Source of the DNA: an uncultured Acetatifactor sp.
GTDB taxonomy: Bacteria; Bacillota; Clostridia; Lachnospirales; Lachnospiraceae
DNA: 64,000 bases
Reading direction: 5' to 3'
NCBI GenBank assembly: GCA_934402315.1
Contig: CAKRTS010000018.1
Span: 16,813-80,812 of the forward strand
Position numbers and translations under genes: made by a program. Position 1 is the stretch's first letter. Every line of letters begins with the position of its first letter. Positions 9,001-17,365 of the stretch are shown here, one piece after another. The notes under the pieces were generated by a model, which saw nothing but the letters and a program-made list of their open reading frames with translations, did not search any database and was not told where the DNA came from.

Positions 9001-10918
9001 GCTGGTGGGCATTACGGGCATGGCGGAAGAGGCATTCATGGACTGCAATGAGATCGGAACAGTCGACCTGTCCGAGAGCAGCATCAGCAATGTACCGCAG
9101 AATGCGTTCAGAAATACCGGAAGCCTTTACAACGTCTCCCTGCCTACGACCTGCCGTTCTATCAGCAAGGATGCGTTCTATAACAGCAATCTTCGCTATC
9201 TGGCGATTCCAAACAGTGTTTCGATCATCGACCAGTGTGCGTTTAACACAACGACCTATCCGGTAGACAGCAGCGACCCGGACTACACTTATCCGGGATA
9301 TAAGACGATTGAGTTCTACTGTGAGGAGGATTCGGCAGCGGCATGGTATGCGAATGAATATGATAATATCCTTATTACGCAGGCACCGCCTTCCACGACC
9401 TTCAAGGTAAATTTCTGGGTACAGGATGAGGATGGACTGCCGACGATCCGATTTGTCGACGAGCAGATCGTACCGCTCGGCGGAAGCGCAACACTTCCGG
9501 TGCTGACACCTGCCAGAGAGGGCTATGTATTTACAGGCTGGTATCCTTCCGATGTGACGAATGTAAGTAAGGACATTGACTGTATCGCCCAGTGGAGAAC
9601 CATTGACTCCTCCGAGGTGAAGACAACGGTTGAGTTTGTCGACTGGGATGACAGCATTATCTATACCCAGAGAGTAACACCCGGTGAGGACTGTATCGTA
9701 CCGCAGTCGCCGACAAGGGAAGGCTATACCTTCACCGGCTGGCGTCCGGCGATTACGAGTATTCCTACCGTGATGGAGGGGACGACGTACAAGACCTATG
9801 CACAGTACGAGAAGATTTCTGACGGCGGAAGCGGTGGCTCTGATTCTGGCAGCGGAAGTGGTTCCGATTCGGGCAGTGGCTCCGGAAGCGGCAGCGGTTC
9901 CGGCAGCTCCGGTTCCGGCAGTTCCGATTCCGGCAGCGGCTCCGGCAGCAGCTCCGGCTCCAATAACGGAAACAACGGCGGCACAACCAATGCGACGCTG
10001 TATACCCTGACCGTACAGAATGGTTCCGGTTCGGGAAGCTATGTGGCAGGTTCCCAGCCGATTGTCATTGCAAATGACCCGGCGGCGGGACAGGAGTTCA
10101 GCCATTGGACGATTGATCCTGCGTCAACACCTCTTGCAAGTGCAGTGCTGTCTGCAACCGTAATTACGATGCCCGCATCAAATGTCACGGTGACGGCGCA
10201 CTATAAGGCGGCGGGATCAAAGACGGGAACCGGAAATACCTCCGGCAACAAATCGACGGGAACGGGTAATTCCTCCTCGTCAAATACAAACCGTCCGAGC
10301 GGTACTACAGGCACAGTCAAGAATACCGGGACAACGGTTGTCATCGATAAGAACGGTCTGTCCAATACCGGCGTGGTTCAGGCGGTCGTAAATGGTTCTT
10401 CTGACAATTTTGTAATCAAGATCAGCGAGAGCAGTGCAGCGACAGAAGCGATTATCCGCGCCCTGATGGCAGAGTACGGAAATGATATCAGCAATATCAA
10501 GTATTTCCCGATGGATATTACCTTGTACGATTCCACGGGAACCAATAAGATCACGGATACCACCGGTCTGTCAGTGAAGATCACGCTGCCGCTGCCGGAT
10601 TCCCTGATCACCTATGCCGGCAACAACAAGGTTGCGGGAGTTGTAAATGACAGACTGGATAAGCTGTCTCCGAAGTTTACGACGATCAACGGCGTGTCCT
10701 GTGTGACTTTTACGGCAGAGCATTTCTCGCCGTATGTCATCTATGTCGATACGACCAGGCTGTCAGAGGGAACGATAGCTGACAGCACCCCGAAGACAGG
10801 GGACGGAATCCATCCGAAGTGGTTCCTGTCTGTAGGGCTTGCATGCCTGTCCTTTGTGATGTTCATGCAGAAGGACAGCAGGAGAAAAGAAAAGGTTAAA
10901 GTGAAGGCTCGCGTCTGA
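6080..10918 (+). CDS. Giant BspA-like leucine-rich-repeat surface protein with sortase signal
   Basis: A 1,612-residue cell-surface protein. An N-terminal signal peptide follows an Arg/Lys-rich start (cleavage near VQADPAN, residue about 45). Residues about 285-1090 carry LRR_5 (Treponema pallidum/BspA-type) repeats of the form IGNYAFYSCANLEYV. Two InlB B-type repeats (REGYVFTGWYPS, REGYTFTGWRPA) span about 1105-1245. A Ser/Gly linker covers about 1250-1300, then a divergent B-repeat-like domain, a Thr/Ser/Gly linker and a beta domain. The C-terminus has TPKTGD at 1570-1575, a hydrophobic segment and an Arg/Lys tail. A GTG overlapping the sortase stop at 6074 is in frame, but AAAGGAG at 6065-6071 sits 8 bases before ATG 6080, which I prefer. 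LRR_5 proteins often bind host or matrix ligands; no ligand can be read from the sequence. Confidence 0.93.
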   Translation: MTNIVKKKTRRLKRSIRRTLGTLFLVSALVVAAIPTDGLRQVQADPANSVGYQSDLTWDQQIKTQDKSKIPLIDVNEQNIFTNEDGVFRFAYVRESADSSNYIAVILGYSAGNLTNNALTIPDTVDAYAKYQKNDGSNGGYVAVSQSREPLYYVATEREEIIDVSTGDATGTFTDPVLMPCSREDRKWNRAAALNTFYYRDDSATANDATAAVGTAYQLKDGSVYVRTDEETHQWIRKQTVAYIGNQYLTAYTGGTTSMDNGKVVREWVVADGAVNTDESKGVFAGNNNIVRLTIGENLKGIGNYAFYSCANLEYVKFGNGLEEVGKYAFANCTNMTEIGIDFTSNLTYISDYTFWNCRSLRSFAVPSGVTAIYDHAFEGCTDLGRTSVSGVLDLTGSAQGKKVNLEKIGYSVFKNCTGLAEVIFPEAIDNSSDVIDVNNFEGCSSLLHVGALSPYTSFGASQSTYTVKDFKEDVPDSIYFEAAGTSETHEFTKANAIAFKYSDKDLYEIIMQETKVDASGNPIQTGTDSEGNPIYETTEVLYQVNSANELINFTMQDRVAEVQIPVAIGPYGVSAINSGCFSANCYLKKITIPATVTRINEGAFKGCHNLEDVIFANAGSIQYIGQDAFATQVVNLHSAGCPTESTYLNAKPKLTFTGTVGTGIVPFDYAMSASSYINATTQGSQPKTFITYYSGWPTNLEIQYEENPVTGSGAATLVGYPSFTKLTGGEYTKADYPYMTSDLQTAAVEAVQAYLDWLSNPATEVAANQWEIIRASLNPVIPQGVKAVTPGLFNGAAVTDDGNGGYDVTRAAGTYADTDIQTITFVDLAEYTPYMFDGCTALTTISITGGTAKMDDYAFALKDTTYTDKNGLTNDYKLSNFNMSAGGSEIGNYVFDNNQNLTNVLISPSVTTMGLRPFSNCPKLQTVDFGGGPYFVTDRSIIYGLKDGYKNFIVQCLESRGSFGTAGTVAASELVGITGMAEEAFMDCNEIGTVDLSESSISNVPQNAFRNTGSLYNVSLPTTCRSISKDAFYNSNLRYLAIPNSVSIIDQCAFNTTTYPVDSSDPDYTYPGYKTIEFYCEEDSAAAWYANEYDNILITQAPPSTTFKVNFWVQDEDGLPTIRFVDEQIVPLGGSATLPVLTPAREGYVFTGWYPSDVTNVSKDIDCIAQWRTIDSSEVKTTVEFVDWDDSIIYTQRVTPGEDCIVPQSPTREGYTFTGWRPAITSIPTVMEGTTYKTYAQYEKISDGGSGGSDSGSGSGSDSGSGSGSGSGSGSSGSGSSDSGSGSGSSSGSNNGNNGGTTNATLYTLTVQNGSGSGSYVAGSQPIVIANDPAAGQEFSHWTIDPASTPLASAVLSATVITMPASNVTVTAHYKAAGSKTGTGNTSGNKSTGTGNSSSSNTNRPSGTTGTVKNTGTTVVIDKNGLSNTGVVQAVVNGSSDNFVIKISESSAATEAIIRALMAEYGNDISNIKYFPMDITLYDSTGTNKITDTTGLSVKITLPLPDSLITYAGNNKVAGVVNDRLDKLSPKFTTINGVSCVTFTAEHFSPYVIYVDTTRLSEGTIADSTPKTGDGIHPKWFLSVGLACLSFVMFMQKDSRRKEKVKVKARV
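9826..9975 (+). repeat. Ser/Gly-coding low-complexity linker
   Basis: About 50 codons of near-pure Gly-Ser with Asp, built from GGCAGCGGC/TCCGGC-type units. It encodes a flexible stalk between the B-repeats and the membrane-proximal half of the surface protein. Such tracts can change length by slippage. Confidence 0.85.
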
Positions 10919-10943
10919 GAGGGGCGCAGATAAAGGAAGGCAT

Positions 10944-12845
10944 ATGAAAAAGAGAAAAAAACTCTTCGGTGTTCTGCTGGTTCTTGCAGCACTGTTCAGT
11001 ATGACGCTTTCCGTTTCGGAGGCAGATGCCGCGGCGTCTGCTTCCGATTTTGTAATTAAGGGAAGCACGTTGACGAAGTATCAGGGATCGGAAGCGAATG
11101 TGACGATTCCCGACACCGTTGACGCGATCGGACAGAGCGCGTTTGAAGGAAATACGCATGTAGAGAGCGTTGTGATTCCGGATTCGGTGAAACGGATCGA
11201 CGGTTATGCATTCTGGGGCTGTGATCAGCTTGGAACGGTTACGCTCGGGAAGGGACTGACGGAGATTGGGGATTACGCTTTTGCAGGATGTACGGGTCTT
11301 AAGCAGATGATGATTCCACAGAACATAACCACGATCGGCGCGCAGGCATTCGGCGACTGTACGAATCTGACAGATATTACGATTCCGCCGGAAACAGTAA
11401 TAATTCATGAGACGGCTTTTGACGGATGCGCCAAGCTGACGATCCACTGTGATGAGGGATCCGCGGCAGATACCTTTGCGCAGATCTTTTATGAAAAACA
11501 GAAGACGATGGCGGGATACAGCGATGCAGAGCCGATGCCCGCACCGACCCCGGAACCGACGCCGGAGCCAACCCCCGAACCGGGAACAGAGCTGGGAAGC
11601 ACGACTATTGTAGGGAACAGAGCGGTGGTAATGATGAACTCGGATGACATGCAGGTCAGGGAGACAGGGACTCCCGCACCGGAGGAGCAGCCGGAAGCGG
11701 ATGCAGTGACACCTTCCGAACGTCCGGTTTCACGGCTGCCGAAGTACAGGATCATTGATGGACAGATTGTGGCGGATCAGGCATTCTACAGGAATGATTC
11801 GCTTGCAGACATGATTTTGCCGGAGGGGATTACCGAGATCGGACAGTTTGCCTTTGCGAGAAGCTCGCTTGTGAGCATGGAGCTGCAGCAGGGAGTGACA
11901 GACATCTGCTACGGTGCATTTTACCATTGTGACAATCTCGAAGAGCTAATACTGCCTGATACAGTGATGAATGTGGAGCCGAAGGCATTTGACCACACGG
12001 CATACATAGAGAATTTCAAGAGCGGTGCGGAAGAATTTCTGGTCAACGGCGGTGTGCTTCTGGCATACAGTGGAAACAACAGTCAGGTAGCGGTTCCGGG
12101 AGGTGTCCGTGTTATTGCGGCGGAGGTATTTTCGGGACATGGTGAAATTGAGAGCGTAAGACTGCCGGACAGCCTGCAGGTGATAGGCGAGGCGGCCTTT
12201 GAAAACTGCGAAAGTCTGAAAAAGGTGACATTTGGGGATAATATCCTGCAAATCAAGGACAGGGCTTTCAACGGGTGTGACAGTCTTGAGGTGATAAAGC
12301 TGCCGGCTTCCGTAAAGGAGGTCGGATTGAAGGCACTCGGCAAGGCGGATGTGGTTTACATGGGAGAAAGGCCCGAAGAGACTTATGAGACATCCGCAAC
12401 GAGGCTTTCCAATGAGGCATTTCGGAACATTAGGGCAGACAGGACACAGCCGGGAGTCACGGTGACCGGCATCCGTCCGGCGGCAGCTGAGCTTACCGGC
12501 GCTGCGACAAGCTATCGTCTGCAGGTGAGCAGACAGGAGGACAGCTCTGCAGTTGAAAAGGCATGGACACGCGCAATGCAGACACCTGTGCCAAAGCAGA
12601 CGGCAGTTTATGAGCTGCGTCTCACGGATAACAGTGATATACCCCTGATGCAGCTGGGACGGAGCGTCCTGACAGTGACTATTCCGATTCCCACGGAGCT
12701 TACAGGACAGGAGCTTGAGGTGGTGACGCTTGACCGGAACGGTCAGCTGGAGACGGTGGAGACAGAGCATGTGATTCTGGAGGAGACGGAATGTCTGCGA
12801 TTGAGACTTTCGCATACCGGAGTCATCGGCATCTACGGAAAGTGA
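10944..12845 (+). CDS. Secreted BspA-like leucine-rich-repeat protein without cell-wall anchor
   Basis: 633 residues. A clear signal peptide (KKRKK, then VLLVLAALFSMTLSVS, cleavage near ADAAASA) starts the protein. A first LRR_5 block lies at about 35-165 and a Pro/Glu/Thr linker (PAPTPEPTPEPTPEPG) near 199-215. A second LRR_5 block follows at about 265-475, then a C-terminal beta domain (ELEVVTLDRNGQLETVETEH) resembling the one before the sorting signal in the upstream giant protein. There is no LPXTG-type signal, final hydrophobic helix or lipobox, so it is probably released or held non-covalently. AAAGGAAGG precedes the ATG and the gap from the upstream gene is 25 bases, so it likely belongs to the sortase unit. 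The shared domain plan suggests partner surface proteins. Confidence 0.9.
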   Translation: MKKRKKLFGVLLVLAALFSMTLSVSEADAAASASDFVIKGSTLTKYQGSEANVTIPDTVDAIGQSAFEGNTHVESVVIPDSVKRIDGYAFWGCDQLGTVTLGKGLTEIGDYAFAGCTGLKQMMIPQNITTIGAQAFGDCTNLTDITIPPETVIIHETAFDGCAKLTIHCDEGSAADTFAQIFYEKQKTMAGYSDAEPMPAPTPEPTPEPTPEPGTELGSTTIVGNRAVVMMNSDDMQVRETGTPAPEEQPEADAVTPSERPVSRLPKYRIIDGQIVADQAFYRNDSLADMILPEGITEIGQFAFARSSLVSMELQQGVTDICYGAFYHCDNLEELILPDTVMNVEPKAFDHTAYIENFKSGAEEFLVNGGVLLAYSGNNSQVAVPGGVRVIAAEVFSGHGEIESVRLPDSLQVIGEAAFENCESLKKVTFGDNILQIKDRAFNGCDSLEVIKLPASVKEVGLKALGKADVVYMGERPEETYETSATRLSNEAFRNIRADRTQPGVTVTGIRPAAAELTGAATSYRLQVSRQEDSSAVEKAWTRAMQTPVPKQTAVYELRLTDNSDIPLMQLGRSVLTVTIPIPTELTGQELEVVTLDRNGQLETVETEHVILEETECLRLRLSHTGVIGIYGK

Positions 12846-12869
12846 ACAGCATACTCTTTAGAACAATAG

Positions 12870-12920
12870 AAAACGTCCGGGCATAGTATAGAATTAAATA
12901 TTATGCCGGGACGTTTTGTA
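12870..12920 (+). terminator. Terminator-like hairpin after the second LRR gene
   Basis: Sixteen-base arms at 12870-12885 and 12902-12917 pair with one mismatch. The right arm ends in TTTT. The start codon of the subtilase gene lies only five bases further on, so the hairpin may also affect that gene. Confidence 0.7.
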
Positions 12921-12922
12921 AT

Positions 12923-13837
12923 ATGCAGCGAGTGAGGGAACAGCTCGGGGTTGTGCCGAGGCGGAAAGAGGATGGGGAGAAGGGTGTGACAATAGCCGTG
13001 CTTGATTCCGGGGTGGCACGACATCCAGATCTGGCGGGAAAGGTGCTTTATTTCCGGGATTTTGTCGGTGGCAGGAATCTGATGTATGACAACAATGGAC
13101 ATGGAACGCATGTCTGTGGTATTCTCTGCGGGAGTGGCAGACTGTCGGACGGAAGGTATCAGGGAATGGCGCCGGAGTCGGGACTGGTCGTCGGAAAGGT
13201 GCTGGATGAAAACGGTGACGGCTCTGCGGAGGTCATGCTGGAGGGGCTTGAGTGGATTCTGGAGATCAAGGAGCGGTATCACATCCGGATTCTGAATATT
13301 TCCGTAGGCATTGGCAGTCTCGAGGAAAAGGCGAAGGAAACCGCGCTGCGGGAGAAGATGGAGAAGCTGTGGGACAGTGGGATTCTCGTGGTATGTGCGG
13401 CGGGAAACAAAGGGCCCGGAAACGGAACCATATCCTCTGTGGGCGGCAGCAATAAGGTCGTGACGGTCGGCTGTCACGACGGACTGTATTACAGAAACAT
13501 GCCGGGGCGCTGTGAGAGCTATTCCGGCAGAGGAGATCTCCGCAGCACAGCCAGAAAGCCGGATCTTGTCGCGCCGGGAACGGAGATCCTGTCCTGCAAT
13601 GCGGCGTACGAGCGCTGGGGAGGAAAGCATGGGAGCGCATATATTGCAAAGAGCGGAACCTCCATGGCGACACCGATTGTCGCCGGAGCGGCAGCATTGG
13701 CATTACAGATTTATCCTGAGATGACAAATGAACAATGTAAGCAGAAGATGCTGTTCACGGCGACAGATCTAGGAATTCCGTGGAACCGGCAGGGGTGGGG
13801 AATGATTAATGTAAAGAGATTACTGGATGGAAAATGA
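12923..13837 (+). CDS. Intracellular-type subtilisin-like serine protease (S8 family)
   Basis: 304 residues forming a near-minimal subtilase catalytic domain. The triad is Asp in AVLDSGV (D28), His in NGHGTHV (H60) and Ser in GTSMATP (S247), with the oxyanion-hole region CAAGNKGPG between them. There is no signal peptide, propeptide or C-terminal extension, as in cytoplasmic AprX/intracellular subtilisins; some relatives act in sporulating cells. No good ribosome site precedes ATG 12923, and the preceding hairpin ends five bases upstream. In-frame GTG codons at 12932 and 12953 are possible alternatives but would shorten the leader before the catalytic core. A role in processing the neighbouring surface proteins is unlikely without export. 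Confidence 0.9.
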   Translation: MQRVREQLGVVPRRKEDGEKGVTIAVLDSGVARHPDLAGKVLYFRDFVGGRNLMYDNNGHGTHVCGILCGSGRLSDGRYQGMAPESGLVVGKVLDENGDGSAEVMLEGLEWILEIKERYHIRILNISVGIGSLEEKAKETALREKMEKLWDSGILVVCAAGNKGPGNGTISSVGGSNKVVTVGCHDGLYYRNMPGRCESYSGRGDLRSTARKPDLVAPGTEILSCNAAYERWGGKHGSAYIAKSGTSMATPIVAGAAALALQIYPEMTNEQCKQKMLFTATDLGIPWNRQGWGMINVKRLLDGK

Positions 13838-13877
13838 TCTTCTCGGTTGATGTATTTTATACTTTTCGGGAAAAAAG

Positions 13878-13906
13878 TTGACACGTCTCGTATAATTGTA
13901 TACAAT
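13878..13906 (+). promoter_or_regulatory. Promoter of the citrate synthase-GntR-icd operon
   Basis: TTGACA at 13878-13883, exactly 17 bases, then TACAAT at 13901-13906. The start codon is 70 bases downstream at 13976. Confidence 0.85.
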
Positions 13907-13918
13907 CATACGAGACGT
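13883..13918. promoter_or_regulatory. 36-bp palindromic operator overlapping the -10 element
   Basis: Arms starting ACGTCTCGTAT are mirrored by ATACGAGACGT, around a central ATTGTATACAAT. Over 36 bp only one symmetric pair (13894/13907) fails to match. The GTATAC core fits the operators of the FadR/FCD branch of GntR regulators, and such a regulator is encoded two genes on. The position over spacer and -10 means that a bound protein would repress. Confidence 0.75.
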
Positions 13919-13975
13919 ACAAACAGTGGACAATCCATTGAAAATGGTTCCTATGAGGAAAGGGGAAGACAGCTA

Positions 13976-15385
13976 ATGAGAGAGAATGATACCTTCCAGA
14001 ATCGCCCGGTCACAATGAACCAGAAAAACAATCTTCTGGAAATAGAAGAGCATATGTACATTCTGGACGATGTGGAAAAACCAAACGTATTCCGCAATAT
14101 GTTCCCTTATTCTGAAATACCGAAAATTCCGTTCAACGACAGAATCGTGCCGCACAATATGCCGAAAAACATCTGGATCACCGATACAACGTTCCGTGAC
14201 GGACAGCAGTCGAGAGCGCCGTATACGACGGAGCAGATTGTCACGATCTTTGACTACCTGCACAAGCTCGGCGGTCCTAAGGGCATGATCCGTGCCAGTG
14301 AGTTCTTCCTTTACAGCAAGAAGGACAGGGATGCGGTGTATAAGTGTATGGAGCGCGGCTATGAGTTTCCGGAGGTGACAAGCTGGATCCGTGCCAGCAA
14401 GGAGGACTTCAAGCTGGTAAAAGAGATCGGCATGAAGGAGACGGGAATCCTCGTCAGCTGTTCGGATTACCATATCTTCTTAAAGCTGAAAATGACCAGA
14501 CGGCAGGCGATGGATCATTATCTGAGTGTTATCAGGGAATGTCTTGAGGAGGGCATCAGCCCCCGCTGTCATCTTGAGGATATTACAAGGGCAGATATTT
14601 ACGGCTATGTGGTTCCGTTCTGTCTGGAGCTGATGAAGCTGATGGAGGAATATAAAATACCGATTAAGATCAGAGCATGCGATACAATGGGGTATGGCGT
14701 GAATTACCCCGGCGCAGTTATTCCGAGAAGTGTGCAGGGGATTATTTATGCGATCCACACGCACGCAGGCGTGCCCCACGAGCTGATCGAATGGCACGGT
14801 CACAATGACTTTTACAAGGCGGTCAGCAACTCGACGACAGCATGGCTTTACGGCTGCTCCGGGGTAAACACATCCCTCTTCGGCATCGGAGAGCGGACGG
14901 GCAACACTCCGCTTGAGGCGATGGTATTCGAGTATGCGCAGCTCAAGGGCGATCTGAACGGCATGGACACCACTGTGATCACGGAGCTTGCAGAGTATTA
15001 TGAGAAGGAGATCGGCTATCAGATCCCGCCGAGAACTCCGTTTGTCGGCAAGAATTTCAATGTGACAAGAGCCGGAATTCATGCGGACGGTCTTCTGAAA
15101 AACGAGGAGATCTACAATATCTTTGACACTGAAAAATTCCTGAAGAGACCGGTGCTCTGCGCGGTGTCCAACACATCCGGACTTGCCGGAATTGCACACT
15201 GGATCAATACTTATTATAAGTTAAAGGACGACAAGCAGGTTGAGAAGAACTGTGAGCTTGTGAGAGAGATCAAAAAATGGGTCGACGATGAGTATGCGGG
15301 CGGCCGTGTGACGGTGCTGACGGACGAGGAGATCGTCGCTTGCGTGAACCGTGTCTGCCTGGAGCATGACATTACATTGGGCTGA
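13976..15385 (+). CDS. Probable Re-type citrate synthase (isopropylmalate synthase/HMGL family)
   Basis: 469 residues with the DRE-TIM metallolyase signature: ITDTTFRDGQQSRAP (about residues 70-84), the HLEDITRADIYG block and the metal-binding pair in EWHGHNDFYKAVSN, plus GIGERTGNTPLEA. It lacks the LeuA-type regulatory domain. It resembles the Re-citrate synthase described in Clostridium kluyveri, which condenses acetyl-CoA with oxaloacetate with Re stereochemistry in anaerobes lacking GltA. The operon partner, isocitrate dehydrogenase, strongly supports this over isopropylmalate or homocitrate synthase. The frame extends upstream, but that part covers the promoter; ATG 13976 with AGGGGAAG 8-15 bases before it is the likely start. 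No aconitase gene is in the window. Confidence 0.8.
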   Translation: MRENDTFQNRPVTMNQKNNLLEIEEHMYILDDVEKPNVFRNMFPYSEIPKIPFNDRIVPHNMPKNIWITDTTFRDGQQSRAPYTTEQIVTIFDYLHKLGGPKGMIRASEFFLYSKKDRDAVYKCMERGYEFPEVTSWIRASKEDFKLVKEIGMKETGILVSCSDYHIFLKLKMTRRQAMDHYLSVIRECLEEGISPRCHLEDITRADIYGYVVPFCLELMKLMEEYKIPIKIRACDTMGYGVNYPGAVIPRSVQGIIYAIHTHAGVPHELIEWHGHNDFYKAVSNSTTAWLYGCSGVNTSLFGIGERTGNTPLEAMVFEYAQLKGDLNGMDTTVITELAEYYEKEIGYQIPPRTPFVGKNFNVTRAGIHADGLLKNEEIYNIFDTEKFLKRPVLCAVSNTSGLAGIAHWINTYYKLKDDKQVEKNCELVREIKKWVDDEYAGGRVTVLTDEEIVACVNRVCLEHDITLG

Positions 15386-15392
15386 CAAAAAA

Positions 15393-15411
15393 GCATGCCG
15401 TGAGGGCATGG
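15393..15411 (+). other. Small intercistronic hairpin
   Basis: GCATGCC-GTGA-GGGCATGGC-like stem between the citrate synthase stop and the GntR start. It has no T run and could be a processing or attenuation site. Confidence 0.35.
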
Positions 15412-15427
15412 CAGAATGGGAGAAGAG

Positions 15428-16135
15428 ATGAGTAATTATGATGTGAAGCAGGAAGTGACGGACAAGTACTCCCTGCGAGGCAGGGTTTTTCATAAGCTCC
15501 GCGATGATATTCTCAGCGGAAAATATGAGGAACACGAGGAATTGAAAGAGGTTGCGATCGGGGAGGAGATGGGCGTGAGCCGTACTCCTGTCAGGGAGGC
15601 GTTCCGGCAGCTTGAGCTGGAGGGACTGATCCAGATCATCCCGAACAAGGGAGCCTATGTCACCGGGATCACGGAGAAGGATGTAAAGGACATCTACATG
15701 ATCCGGTCACGGCTGGAGGGGCTGTGCGCGCGCTGGGCAACCGAGCATATCACGAAGGAACAGATGGATGAAATGGAGGAGAATGTCTATCTGGCGGAGT
15801 TCCATGCCGGAAAGGGACATCTGGAGCAGCTTGCAGAGCTTGACAACCGTTTCCATGAGATCATGTATGAGGCGTGCGACAGTAAGATTCTGGAGCATCA
15901 GCTGAAGGATTTCCATCAATATGTCCTCCGCGTCAGAAAGAAGACGCTCGCCAACGCGAACCGCGGGCCGAAATCCAACGAGGAACATAAGAACATCATG
16001 GAGGCGATCAAGTCGGGAAATGCAGACCTTGCAGAGCAGCTTGCACATCAGCACATGATTAATGCCTATGAGAATATGGTTAAAAACGGCTTACACGAAG
16101 CTTATGAGAAGGAGAGAGAATATGGACAAAATTAA
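15428..16135 (+). CDS. GntR-family transcriptional regulator (FadR/FCD type)
   Basis: 235 residues. The N-terminal winged helix carries the GntR signature ([18 protein letters not shown], then [20 protein letters not shown], about 23-67). The C-terminal all-helical FCD ligand domain has metal or ligand positions in [19 protein letters not shown] and [14 protein letters not shown]. Of two possible starts, 15416 and 15428, the purine-rich GGGAGAAGAG at 15418-15427 favours 15428. The gene lies between the citrate synthase and icd genes, and its last 14 bases overlap icd. It most likely binds the 13883-13918 palindrome and controls its own operon in response to a carboxylate such as citrate or 2-oxoglutarate; the ligand is a guess. 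Confidence 0.9.
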   Translation: MSNYDVKQEVTDKYSLRGRVFHKLRDDILSGKYEEHEELKEVAIGEEMGVSRTPVREAFRQLELEGLIQIIPNKGAYVTGITEKDVKDIYMIRSRLEGLCARWATEHITKEQMDEMEENVYLAEFHAGKGHLEQLAELDNRFHEIMYEACDSKILEHQLKDFHQYVLRVRKKTLANANRGPKSNEEHKNIMEAIKSGNADLAEQLAHQHMINAYENMVKNGLHEAYEKEREYGQN

Positions 16136-17330
16136 GATGACTACCCCCTTGGTTGAGATGGACGGAGACGAGATGACCAGAATCCTCTGGAAGATGATTA
16201 AGGACGAGCTGCTGCTGCCCTATATTGATCTCAAGACAGAATATTACGATCTGGGACTTGAGCACAGGAATGAGACAAACGATCAGGTCACGGTGGATTC
16301 CGCCAACGCAACTTTAAAGTACGGCGTTGCTGTGAAGTGTGCCACAATCACCCCGAACGGTGCGAGAATGAAGGAGTACAACCTCAAGGAGATGTGGAAG
16401 AGCCCTAACGGAACCATTCGTGCCATCCTGGACGGAACGGTATTTCGCGCGCCGATCCTTGTCAAAGGCATCGTGCCTTATGTGAAGAACTGGACGAAGC
16501 CGATCACGATTGCACGTCATGCGTACGGCGATGTCTATAAGAATACAGAGATGAAGATCGCAGGTCCCGGCAGGGCGGAGCTCGTCTTCACCGCGGCGGA
16601 TGGAACCGAGACGAGAGAGCTGATTCATGAGTTCGACGGGGCCGGCATTATTCAGGGCATCCACAACACGGAAAAATCGATAACGAGCTTTGCAAGAGCA
16701 TGCTTCAGCTATGCCGTAGACACGAAGCAGGATCTCTGGTTCTCGACCAAGGACACGATCTCCAAGAAATATGACCACACCTTCAAGGATATTTTCCAGG
16801 AGATCTATGATGCGGAGTACAAGGAGAAATTCGAGGAGCTTGGAATCGAGTATTTCTATACGCTGATTGATGATGCCGTGGCGAGAGTGATCCGTTCCGA
16901 GGGCGGTTTTATCTGGGCGTGCAAGAATTATGACGGCGATGTGATGTCCGATATGGTGGCTACCGCTTACGGAGACCTCTCCATGATGACCTCCGTTCTG
17001 GTATCCCCGAGCGGTGTCTACGAGTATGAGGCTGCGCACGGAACGGTACAGCGTCATTATTATAAGCACCTCAAGGGCGAGGAGACCTCCACAAACTCCA
17101 TTGCGACCATCTTCGCGTGGACAGGAGCGCTCAGAAAGCGCGGCGAGCTGGATCAGAACGCAGAGCTGCAGGCATTTGCCGACAAGCTGGAGCGCGCCTG
17201 CATCAAGACGGTCGAGGACGGAAAGATGACGAAGAGCCTTTCGCTGATTTCTACCTGTGAGAAGCCGGTGATACTGAACAGTCTTGACTTCATCAAGGCG
17301 ATCAGGGCAACGCTGGAGGAGCTTCTGTAG
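16122..17330 (+). CDS. icd: NADP-dependent isocitrate dehydrogenase
   Basis: 402 residues of the eukaryote-like dimeric IDH subfamily, not the E. coli type. It opens with [17 protein letters not shown] and has [27 protein letters not shown]-like [14 protein letters not shown], the metal-binding [28 protein letters not shown] and the coenzyme region [30 protein letters not shown]. It makes 2-oxoglutarate, CO2 and NADPH from isocitrate. Start 16122 with GGAGAGAGA just upstream lies inside the end of the GntR gene, implying coupled translation. With citrate synthase upstream it forms the oxidative half-branch of the TCA cycle that supplies glutamate in anaerobes. Confidence 0.95.
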   Translation: MDKIKMTTPLVEMDGDEMTRILWKMIKDELLLPYIDLKTEYYDLGLEHRNETNDQVTVDSANATLKYGVAVKCATITPNGARMKEYNLKEMWKSPNGTIRAILDGTVFRAPILVKGIVPYVKNWTKPITIARHAYGDVYKNTEMKIAGPGRAELVFTAADGTETRELIHEFDGAGIIQGIHNTEKSITSFARACFSYAVDTKQDLWFSTKDTISKKYDHTFKDIFQEIYDAEYKEKFEELGIEYFYTLIDDAVARVIRSEGGFIWACKNYDGDVMSDMVATAYGDLSMMTSVLVSPSGVYEYEAAHGTVQRHYYKHLKGEETSTNSIATIFAWTGALRKRGELDQNAELQAFADKLERACIKTVEDGKMTKSLSLISTCEKPVILNSLDFIKAIRATLEELL

Positions 17331-17365
17331 GATAGGGTCCTATATTGGAAATATCTGACAATTCA

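Noticed and set aside
8915..10105. 396-codon minus-strand frame in the giant LRR gene
   Set aside because: It is antisense to the LRR, B-repeat and Ser/Gly coding region and is kept open by codon bias; it has no recognisable domain.
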